In this document: piece after piece, positions 14,501 to 26,500 of the stretch | Layout of the letters: each line of letters begins with the position of its first letter | How positions within the stretch are numbered: position 1 is the stretch's first letter | Position numbers and translations under genes: made by a program | Notes under the pieces: generated by a model | Database searches by the model: none | What the model was told of the DNA's origin: nothing | The model's input: only the letters and a program-made list of their open reading frames with translations | Source of the DNA: Oreohelix idahoensis | Taxonomy: Eukaryota > Mollusca > Gastropoda > Stylommatophora > Oreohelicidae | Direction: 5' to 3' | Assembly: GCA_024509875.1 (NCBI GenBank) | Contig: JAMPIV010022935.1 | Location: forward strand, 1-64,000 | Length of the DNA stretch: 64,000 nucleotides

Positions 14501-17500
14501 TAGTAATATTTTTTTTTAAGGGACAATAAAAGAAAAAAGAACAAAAAAAAGCCATAAATTATATTAAAGATGGCTTGGGGTAAAATCAAAAAAAAAAAAA
14601 AACTTTTTATTTTTTAGACCAAAATCCCCCCCTAAAGTTGTACCACGCTTACCCCCCTTAGGTCCCACCCCGTTGTGGGCCTTCCCCCTTTTTATATAAA
14701 GTTTTTTTTGAGGAAATGTTGGGGGTAATTAAAATAAATGAATCTAAGAGAGCGTATCTTTGGGATATAAAAAATGCTGAAAAGTGGGATTTTGACTTTC
14801 CCCCCCCCGCCTAAACCTTTGGGGAAAACATAAAATTGTTAAAAAAGAAATAAAATGTTCACACCCCCTATTGGCCCAACTTTTTTTGTTTCCTTCCCGA
14901 ACTTCACCTCGAAGCTATGTTAAGATATGCCACCCCCCTGATAATTGACAACTGTGGGCCCCCCCAAGTTTTTTTGTTTTATATAAAAAAAGGGTAAAAT
15001 CCGAGGGGCCCTATAGGGGTTTGGGGCCCCCCCTTCCCCCCTACAAGAACCCCGTGAAAAAAAAAAAACTCGCTGTTTGGGAAAAAAAACATAAACCCCA
15101 CTTAAAAAACCAAAACAGGGGCTAAAAAAAAATAACCACCCGGTTTTCCCCCCCCCAAAAAAACCCCGTTTTTGAACAAAACCCGCAACCTCCAGAACAC
15201 TAAAAACCATCCCCCCCCCTTCCCCCAACCTTCCCCTTTTTTTTTAAATCAAGTTGTTTTTAACCAAAAGCCCCCCCCTTTTCCTCCCCTTATATTATTC
15301 CCCGACCCTTCAAAGATGGTAGGGTCCCAACAACGAAAAATTATACAAAAAAACTTTTGTTTTATTATTTTTTTATGCCACCAAAAAAAAAGTTACCCAA
15401 AATCTCCCCAAGGGCACAATACCCCCCCACCTTTTTCACCTTTCACCCCCTGCATACTTGCCCACCCCCAAATATCCTCCACCCCAAATTTTTTTTTGGT
15501 CCAAATGGTAAACATTGGGGCACTTTGGGGGAAAAAACCCCGAGAAAAAATTCCCTTTGGGATACTTGCCCAATGGAAACCCTAAAAAGCCCCACCCATG
15601 TAGGGTGGGGTCCTTTCCACCCCCGCCCCCCCACCACCCCCAAAACCAAAACCTACTATTTATTTTTTTTTTTATTCCCCCTTTCCAATCAACTGAAAGG
15701 ACCCCGGCAAATAACGCGCGTAGGGTCCCGGAAAAAAATTTTAGACATAGGCTCCCCCCTTTTTACTTTTTTTCCCCCTCCACCCCTGAAAAAAACCCCC
15801 CACACACTTATGGGGTTTAACAATTTTTTTTTTTTTTAAAAATCCCTAAAACAACCAAAATAAAATCCCTAGGTCAAAGGCCCCTGGAATCCCGCCGCCG
15901 ATTTTTATGCCCCCTCTAAGAAATAAACGCCCCATTTTTATCCGCCCTGATTAATCCCCAAAATAAAATAAATCTTACCAATCTTCTTTTTTGAAAAAAA
16001 TAACAAAAAAAGGAAAAAAATACCATAAACAAGAAATAATTTAGAATATATTAACAATTTCCCCCTCCCCACCATTTGGCATCCGCCCCCACCCCCTGAA
16101 TACTATTTAACAACACCCCAAACATAAAAAATTGCCACAATAAAAAAATTAACGTATACCCCGCGCCAAAAAAAAATGTAATTGCCCCCCTTGAGCAATA
16201 ATTTAAAAACAATGCCCATTAAAAATTTTAAAAAATTTTTGATTAAAACAAGACAATCCCCGAAGTGGATTTTATTCAAGTGTAAAACCCCCCCCCCCCC
16301 CCCCTGTTAGTATAAAATAATAAACCACGTGGGGGTTTTTTTTACCCCGTGTTTTATCACCAAACCAGAATAAAAGTTCGTGATTAACTTTCCCCCACCA
16401 CCCATTTCCCCTACTGCCCCACCCCCCTCTGGGTAACCATTTCCCCTCACCCCCCGAAAAATTTTTTTAAAAAATAAACTCAAAATTAACAAAAAATTTA
16501 AACCCCCCCTGTTGGTGGGCCCCCCCCACAAAACACACCTGGGTGGGGGACCCCCCCCCCCTTTTATAGAAAGAAAAATTACCAACATTAAATAATTGTC
16601 GCTCTCCCATCACCCCCCCCCGCCCTCCCCCACCAATCCCAGCTCGTTTATATACAGGAAGTTTTATTTTTTAATCCAATAAAATCAAAAAGAGGGCCCC
16701 AAAGTGGTTGTTATTATTCCCTTCCCTTCCTAACCCCCAGGGACCAACTCCCCACCTTCCACACCCCCTTTTTTTAAAAAAATTTAAGGACCCCCCCCCC
16801 TTTCCCCCCCCTTATCTAAGGACTCCCTATTATTAACGGGGTAAAGCCTCATACTATCGCCTAAATCTACAAACTGGTTTCGACACGATCACTCTGTCCC
16901 CGTGACTCTGATTTCACAAACGAATTAATTCTCCGCTCTGCCCCCCTATCCTACACGCTCCCAGTTGTCCCACCTGAGGCAAAATCTAGACAGCCCCTCC
17001 ACTTATATTTGTACCACACTGTGCAATCCAACGAGTAAATACTTCCGCCTTCGATAGCGCCCGCGCTACCCTTTCAGGCACCATCTATCTGACATATAAA
17101 TTTTTCTTTTATTATTTTTTTTTTTTTTAGAATTATTTCTATCATTTTTATAATTTGGAATTTGGTCACACCGATCTAACCCCCCTATTTACTCTGCACT
17201 CACACCCCCCCGTCATTATAAACACTCAAAAATAATCTCCCTCCCCCCACCCCTCTACCGTGACCCGCATCAATAGCTTTGGCTTGCACGCTCCATTTCA
17301 CTGAACCGCCCCTCACTGCCAGGGAAGACAAAGTCCCATGGAAATCACAGCCCCCCGCCTAGATCCAACCCGTACACCCCCGCTTGCACCCCTTTTCGAA
17401 CTAACTTATAAAAAGTTACTGGGAAAATTACAAAGGGTGCCTCCGCCCCACTCGACTCATATTTCTTGTGTTATAAATTATGGTGTCTTTTAACCCTCCA

Positions 17501-20500
17501 ATTGACGTAAAAATTTTTTTGTCCAAAAATAAAAAGGGTTTTGTACAGTTAAGGAACTGATTGTATGTAGAGAAAGCCCCCCCCTCTACCCCTTCCGACA
17601 CCTTGGGAACGGGAAAAGATTGAGATTTCATACCCCCAAAGTTTTCACATGGAATTCCGTTCCCAGCATTAGTCGGATTGAGGGGAAAGATTACCCAGAT
17701 GGGCCCATCAGGTTGGTCCGCCGCCCACCTATCACTCGCTGAAAATCTCACTAAAAAACCTGTCATTCATAAACCCCCCTCACACCCTAGGTAATTTTTA
17801 TTTGTGTATTCATACAGACATACCGAGGCCCTCGATACTATGCAGTGTAGCAAGAAACGATTTTTCTGGCGACCCCCGACTAACTCTTTCTTATCGGCCC
17901 CGTTATTTCCCCCTATTAACTAAGAGTAACAAGTGAATACAAAGAGGGCTGGTTTAAAAAATTAACTACAACGATCTCGACAAACCCCACTTACGCCTCC
18001 ATCATTAAGAATTAATACTCGAAAACACTCCTACGTGAGCAGAGTGATCACAAGAAAAATTCTTTTTCAACCCTGCTGTCAAACGTTATGTCAATGTCAA
18101 TAGTAAACCCTGCCGGGTTGCATCTGAGTGGCGATAGCTATTGCACTAAAGGGAAGAATGACAATATTACTTCCTCACTCAGTCCCTCTATCAGCTGTGA
18201 CAAAAGCCCTACATGCAACAATATAAATATATCAGTCCTAAGCTAGAATTACAATCGTCTATGGCCTGTCATTTGAACTAAACAAAGAGAGTGTATACTC
18301 AAATTATCACCATAGGTAAGTGGTCGGCCTATAATCTACTTGTTACTGTCCCTAGTAGAGAGTCACCATAGAAGCAGTGTAAAAAGTGATTTTCTTAGTC
18401 TTTACGTATTAATTCCTAAATCTTAAGAAAAAACGCATAATTTAGTGAGACCCCCCTTACCGAATGCCCCCCAAGAATCCCAAGAGGCTAGCCGTATTGA
18501 CCACATCTAATCTACAACTCGAAAGTCTCACTACGGGTTTATCATCTCTAGATATTGGCTAATAAGTTCTCTATAGCGATAGAAACTATTCGATGTTTTT
18601 ATTTATGCTGGATGGGAAGAATATTAGAAATATCCTGGTATGGCAATAGACTCCAAAAAAAGGACTATTCTCACGGAATAAGGGGGGCTCCCCAGTTAAT
18701 ACGCATAAATCCAATAACACATACAAAACAACTCAGGTAAAACACGAGCCAGGCGGAGTACCTCTTGAACTAAACTAATCTCCCATTTCGTATAGGTAGC
18801 CCGCCCCCCTCGCCCAACCCCGTTTGGCGGGTTTCGTCTCCAGAAGCCATTTGTTTTTGAAAATCGCCCAACGCTCTCCCCAGATCCGCTATACCCCCAT
18901 TTTATATCTTATTGTAAATTTCCTCCCCCTGGCTGCCACCCCCCAATACCTAAAAATAAAGGCCCCCCCGTCAGGGTTTTACGTTACAGTAGGTTGGGGT
19001 TGAATGAGTTAACCCTCCCATATTATGATGAAGGTAATTACCACTGATGCGGAGAATTTGAATATCAGTTGAGAATAACAGTGTGGTAGAGTCAGAGTTG
19101 ACTCTCAGGCTGGAAAGTTTCGTATCTCACTGGTAAGTTGAACCTACCCCCCCCCCCCACACAATTGATGTCTAGGGTGTTGTCGAGGTTGACCTGCTTC
19201 TTATAACTCGAATTAGAATGCTAACCAGGGTTTGCATAATTAGACCTGAGCACAGGTTGCTGGACTTGTATTGCACACGCTTCGAGGGTTTTTGGACTGA
19301 AATAGAGATCGAGAATAAGAGCAATTTATTCTCTCTGGTAGCATTTTAGAGCAAACTAGTAGGTGGTCACTCCCCTCAGTCATATTGTACTTCCACACAC
19401 CCCCATCTAAATACTGGAAAACTTACTGGCTAGGATTCTGGTAGGGGCCCCTGGGGAGTTGTATCTTAGTCATTGCTGTTGAAATTCCAATCTTCTCTTT
19501 TTATACAGATATTTTTCCTACAGGCCATTCTGGACGTTTCGTCCTCTCGAATGGTGACATATTAACATAAAATTTACCTGCCTAAGTACATTTTCAAGTC
19601 TGATCTGCCTTCTAGACAACCCCCTTGGTGTCCGTGTTGTTGTACAAAAATTTCCTGTCTACGCCAGTAGTAGCCCAGTCCTCACACTGGTCGGGCCCGT
19701 CATTTGTTTACTGCCCCCCAATATCACAATCCGCCGCCCCCACCAACCCCCCCTCCCCACCTCAATAGTGGGGGGGTTTTTGCTTCAAGAAAAATTATGG
19801 CTGAGTACGGCCCGAGGTCGTGTCGTTTTTAAAGGAGAGGGGCATAAAGTAGGAGGGGGGATGCGGGGGGGCCGCGGTGTTTAAACCGCGTAAGTCCCAG
19901 GGCTAAGGGCACCCTCCCCCTGACCCCCCAGGCCTTTGGGGACGGTGAAGGCAGTGGGGGCGGGGAAACAATGGATTTTGAGGATGTCTATATCGTCATG
20001 GTGGAAAGGTCGGATTATGGTAGGGTGAGGCGGGGGGTAGGGGGGAGTTTACCATTTGGGGGGGACATGTTTTTGGCGCGGGGAGGAAGGACAGCGTGAC
20101 GGTTTTTTTTTTTTTTTTGAATTTGTTTTTATTTGAAAGGAAAAAAGAAAGGGTTTTTTTAAAAATTTTTTTTTTTTAATAATTAATAAGGGAAAGGGGG
20201 GTGTTGAGGGTAAATAAATTATTATAAGGTGGGGGTAGAAAACGTTGGGGTATGTTGTGGTATAGTAGTTTGTTATTTTTTTTTATAGGGGGTTTGGTTC
20301 TGAAATTTGGGCATAATTTCCATGTGGTTGAGGTTTTTAAAGGGCCATAGTTCCGTGTATAGAATTAAAATGGGCACCGATTAGGGGTGGATCTTTGGTT
20401 TATAAATAGAAACGTATTGGCCAACTTGATACGTTACGTAACTACGAACATTTTTTTTATTTTATTGTTTATAAGCCGTTGGATTAATTGTGTACCACCG

Positions 20501-23500
20501 ACTCCCCAGATTTTTTGTTTATTAGCGGAATTAATCTTGGGGACTTTAATATAATATTGCGCGTAGGTGGTTGTGAAGTTATAGTTAATATGATGGTTGG
20601 ATTTTATTGGGGTGTATTATAGGGTATGATTAACGTTGTGGTTTTATTAATGTTATTTGAAAAATAAATATATTTTTTGATTTAAGGGTCGGGACGGGGT
20701 TCCGGGAGGGTTTGGGGAGGGGAGATATATAAGAAAAGTAAAGTAACTGGGGGGACAAAATGGGTCCCCCCATAAAAATGTGTAAGGTGGATCAATAACA
20801 AAAGAAAGAGGCTTTAGTAATTAGTTGATACCCTTAGGGGGAGAGATCAGTTTTTAATTTTATTGGCAAGGGCGAGCGATGTATTTAGAGTAGGGGGGGG
20901 AGGGCGAGAACAGCCGGAGGAGAAAGGGGGTGTTGACACGCCGGGTTATAAGGATATGGCGAGAAAAAACGTGAGGTGGTTATATATAATTTTTTAAAAA
21001 AATTTTTACAAAATTTATAAAGTTGAAAATATGATAAACGCGGTTTTTTTCGGATTCCTAAGAGTATTCTAAGTATTTAATATTTTGAATCGGGGGATCT
21101 AGTTTAGATGGGGTCTGGGTTTGGTTATGAAAGTAGAGAATAATAGAATACTATAGGCTCTTTGGTAGATGTAAATGTTATATTGGGCGTCCGTGAGAGA
21201 ATGAGCAGTGGTGAGAGGTATAGATTGCCGAATCTCCAAGGATTATAAATATAGAATTTTGATTTTCGTATTCCAGGGAGGAGCCTAATTTCCCCCTATT
21301 ATAGTGTTTGGTATGGGGCTTATTTTTTTTGTTACCCCCCTTTGGTATTTTAGTATTGGAATTTGGTTTTTATAGTTTTTGTAAGTGACCTGAAATTGCA
21401 ACCATTTCACCGTGACCACAAATAGGGGAATTTATTAGAATAGTATAAAGAATTGCCCATCGAATTAAGTGTTAGAGAAGTAACAGATGGAGTAACTTTT
21501 TTATTAATTCCCCGTTTTTTTTTTGAAGCAGGATTTGAAAGATTTAAAAGATTTTAAAGAATTGGTTATTTTTTCCTGAATGATGGTGTAAGGGATTTGT
21601 TTATAAATCAGAATGGTTATTGTTGCCCCTATTGTAAAAAGTTTGTTGGGAAAATGTGATAGATGTTGTTATTTTTGTTTATTGGCGGTTTTGTTATGAG
21701 TCCCCCCTTTTTTTCCCCCCCCAACCTCCCCCAGAGGATCCAAGTTGTTAAAGATTGATATGGGATTGATTTGTATGTATATTAATCAATTGGAATTTGG
21801 GGGAGAGGTTAGACAATAATAAAAATTGGTGATTTAAGTATGGGGGTGGTATGTGTATATGATGTGGGGGGTGGGGTTGGTTATGTGTTAATATGTGTTG
21901 TTGGGTATATGGTGGAAGTGATAGTGATTATGTGGTGTAGTGTTAGAGAGTTAGTTATATAAATGGAGGGTGAATTGTGGATGGAGGAAGAGGGTTTATG
22001 GGGAGGAATATTGGGTATAAATTGTTGAGGGAGTGAGAGTTGGGAGGATGTGGTGGAGGGATGTGGGATGTGGGGGGGGTTTGGGGGTGGGGGATGAGGA
22101 ATAAGGAAGGGTGGGGTGGATTTAGTGGATTGGGGGGGGTGTTTGGGTTGGGTTGTTGGGGATGAAAGATTATATTGGATTTAGTGAGTGTAGGGAGGAA
22201 GGAGGAAGGGGTGGGTTGGTTAGTTTTTGAATGTGGACCCCCCTCCCCCTAATCAAAAATAAAAATCCATAAATAATAAAAAAGGCAACCCCCCCATTCC
22301 CCCCAAGAAACCCCCCACACCTCACCCCTTAGAATTTATTTTATTTAGTTAATACAATAAAAAAAAAAAAAAAAGATAAAAAAAAAAACGATTATGTTTT
22401 TATTTATAAACCAAGGAAAGGTTTTTTTGGGAAAGGTGTGGAAAAAGGTTTTTTTATTGCCAACGGGTATTTTTTGTTGGGTGAATTGAAAGAAAAATAA
22501 TTGATTATTTTTGGGAGGGGATTGGTTTGGACCCAAGAAATTTTTTTAGAAGGCAAAAAATTTTTAGGTGTGTCCCCCGCCCCCCCCCAACCCAAATTAT
22601 TTTTATAGAAAAAAGAGCTAAATTGACATTTCTGAAGAGATCAAAGCTTTCAAAAGCATCTAAATATAATTTTTAACAACTGTAACCTAAACATTTTTGA
22701 TATCAGGGAATCTGAAGTTTCATCAGTTTGAAAAATCTTGAGATATGGATGATTAATGAAACTAAAGGGTTTTTGTTTTTTTTGTATTTAAGGAAAAAAA
22801 TTGTAATTTGATTTGTATTATATTGCTTTTCAGCATTCTAAAACTCTGAAGATTTGTTGTTGTAGGCACCTCAGGCCTTTCTCTACTTTTCTTTCTTATT
22901 AATTGTTGTTGTCACTTCTTCACTCCCAAATCATTTAGACCCAGTTATATGCTATATATGGAGCCGCGGTAAGCCATAGTGGTGTCTATAGTGCACTGGC
23001 TATCTAGCTGCATAGGTCTCTTGGTGTCGATCCCCGGATTGAGGCGGAAAAAAATTTTTTAGGGCCCACACGCTCCGGGTCCCTACCCCAGCCCCAAAGG
23101 GGTTTAACCAGAAGCCTACTCTGGGAAAGGTTAAGAAGGCGGCCCGGCCCCCCGGTGGGGAAATTGTTTTAGCCCACCCCCCCCGGACCCGCCCAACAAT
23201 TTTCCTCCCCCCCCCCACCCCCCACCCGTTTCCCCGTGGTATGGTTCCCCCCCCCCCCCCCCCCGATCCTGGCCCCCAAAAAAAAAGAAAAATTAATAAA
23301 AAAAATAAATTGGGGGCCCCCCCCCTTAACAACCCCATATTTTGTTCCCCCCCAAAATAAAATTGCCCCCCCCTAAAAAAAATTTGGGGGCCCCCCCCCC
23401 CCCGTGGGTACAAAACCGGGGTTTTTTATTTTTAATCCCCCTTATACCTTGTATTTTAAAAATTACCTCTTAATGTTTTTTTTTTTTTTTTTATTTATGC

Positions 23501-26500
23501 CCCCCTATAAGAAATAAAAAATGCCTCTTATCCCCCTAAGCTTTAAAAAAAATAAAAGTGTCCATTCCCCCCCCACTCTTTCCCAATGAGTGTTATTTTA
23601 TTATGTATTACCCCCCTGTATATAATTAGGGGGGGGGGGTACACCACCCCGCCCCCACCCCCCCCCTCAAATGGTTTCCCCCCCCACCCCTTTGGTATAT
23701 GCTTTTTTTTTTTCCCCCCTTTTGGGGGGTTTTTTTCCCTGGGTTTTTGTTTCATTTTTGATTATTATTTTACCTGCTTTAGGTGTTTACCGACACACAG
23801 CCAGAAAAAAAAAATCCCATCCTGAGCTGGGGGTTTTAAAGTAAAGAGTGGGGTTGTGGCCCAAAAAAATTTGTGATTTTTAAATCAAATTTTTTTTTTC
23901 TTTTGTTTTTAGCCCCAAAAAACATCCCCCCCCCCCCTTTGTTATTGGGGTGCATCAAATAAAGCGGCCCCCCCCAACCCCCAACCCCCCACCCCCCACC
24001 CCCACCCCCCACCCCACCCCCCAGAAAAAATATTTATTTATTAATGTATAATTTTTTTTTATTATTTTTTTTTTTAAATTACATAAAAATTGATTATTGA
24101 ATGTTTTTATAATATTGCCAAATATTTAAGTAAAAAAAAAACTTGTGTTAATTAGTAACCTTTTTTTTAAAATACGGTTAACCAAAAATTCTTTATTACT
24201 TCAATTCTTCTTCTTCTTTCATTCGCTTGAAATATATTGTCTATATCTGCAATGTTGTTTCTTGTATAAACTTCACTGTCTTTTGTAGTTCATACAGAGA
24301 TCCGTATAGTTTTGCTTCCAGTGTTGTTTCTCTGGGCCAGTGGGTTTGCCTCAATATATCATTACTTCAATAAAAGTGCAGCTCATATTACCAATATATG
24401 TGTGGTGGAATTATGATACAGCTCCATGAAATGAGGTTAGATGTGATAAAACAAGAATGGACATGACAAAAGTGAAACTTACCTTTACTTATGGTATGCA
24501 CCTGGACAGATTTTCAGTAAAGGCTACACTTTACTATGTTCCTGCCTGTTCTTGTTGACCCCTACTAAGTTCATATTACTAGCTATTTGCCTCATGTAGT
24601 TCCTGGGGATCTCTGATGAGACAAAGAGAAAATAGGACTACAACACCCTCAAGCATGTCATACAAGGCAACTAATATGAGTTTATGCATAGGGCTGGCAA
24701 CCTCATCAAACGAACCAAATTGCTGCAGAAACCATTGTTACAAGAGCATGTGACTGCTTTGTGCAGACCAGCTGCAGTGGTGGCTCCATGCTCTGTAAGG
24801 GTGCAAAAGAAAGTGATGATGATGGCTAGGTATTTTTTTTAGTTTAATTTTAGAGAATACTAAATAATGTGTGCAGATGATTAAATAAAGGAATTAGTCA
24901 TATTTCTAAATGATCAAATATCATTGTGAATTAAAATGTTGTACTTAATTCGATTTCAGATTTGTCATATACACTCTTCATTCATCTCTACAATATTCTG
25001 ATCAGAAGAAAATATTCAAGCCTGCTCCTCAAGGCATGAGAAAGATAGTAAGCTTTTTTTTTTAATTAAAAAAACTGGCTAAAAATGTATGTACACTTTC
25101 TCGTTAATGGTCAATTATATTTACGAGGGGCATTCAGAAAGTAATGCACCACATCGTTTTTCTCAGGAGCTGTTTATTAAAAAAGCATGAAATTTATACA
25201 CAATATACATGGATATGTCATGTAAACATCGGTATTATTCAACATAATCCCCATCAACTTGTACGGCTTTATGCCAGCGCGAAACAAGTGCATGTATTCC
25301 TAGCCCGTACCAGATTTTGTCTTGATCATGTAGCCATTTCTTCGCTGCATGAATCACTCCTTCATCATCTTCAAACCTTGTCCCACGGAGTGCATCTTTA
25401 AGTGGACCAAATAGATGAAAATCAGAGGGTGCCAAATCGGGACTACAGGGTGGATGGGGTAGTACAGTCCAACCCAATTTGGTGATTGCTTCCAGTGTTG
25501 CCAGACTTGTGTGAGGTCGCGCATTGTCGTGAAGAAGAAGCAGGTCTGCTGGATTCTTGTGTGGCCGAACTCTGCGAAAACGTTGAGTTTTTTCAATGTC
25601 TTAATGTAAGCTTGCGAATTGATTGCCTCTCCTCTTGGCATAACGTCCACAAGAATCACACCTTCAATGTCCCAAAAGACAGTGATCATGACCTTTCCAG
25701 CTGAAGGAATTGTCTTGAATTTCTTTCTTCGTGGTGATTGCGGATGATGCCACTCCATTGACTGTCTTTTTGTCTCAGGTTCAAAATGATGTGCCCAGGT
25801 TTCGTCACCTGTAACGATCTTAGCCAAAAAGTTCTCTCCATCAGCATTGAAACGCTCCAACAATTCAGAAGAAATTGCTTTCCTTTGCAATCGGTGGTCA
25901 TTTGTGAGACTTCGAGGAACCCATCTTGCGCAAACCTTAGAAAATCCGAGAGTTTTTATAACTGCATTTGCGCTACCAATGCTGACTGACAGCAGTAAGG
26001 CCAATTGTTGAGTAGTGATTCGCCTAAGTAGTGATTCGCCTATCAGTAAGAATAATGCCCTCAGTGCATTTCAATATTTCTGCGTTGGTGGCTGTGGCAG
26101 GACGTCCACAGCATGGCCAATCAAGCAGCTCCGTATCTCCACTTCCTGATTCTTTGATTCTCTGAACCCAGCGACTGACTGTACTCCTGTCGACTGCAAA
26201 ACTTCCATACACATCACATAGACGCTTGTGAATGTTCACAACAGTTTCCTTCTCTGCAACGAGAAATTCTATCACAATTCGCTGCTTATAACGCAAGTTG
26301 CTAACACGCTCCATTTCAACAGTTTAGGGCAGCCGTATTATTTGGCCCGTTGCAGTGCAATTTGGTGCACACAATTGGCACATGCCATATTTGAAGTGTG
26401 CAAAATTTCATGCTTCTGTCTTCATTATTAGCTGAGAAAAACGATGTGGTGCATTACTTTCTGAACGCCCCTCGTAAGATAATTTTTGTATCAATTAATG

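Noticed and set aside
10400..16600. Many ORFs of 60-160 codons in the C-rich block
   Set aside because: They are made of homopolymer translations (P, F, K, G runs), appear on both strands at once and match no protein family.
21720..22240. Bisulfite-converted or edited DNA as cause of C loss
   Set aside because: Neighbouring blocks are C-rich and the same sequence has homopolymer distortion; bad consensus explains both.
7341..25047. Direct splicing of the exon at 7341 to that at 24960
   Set aside because: Phases do not match and a conserved helicase segment would be lost.
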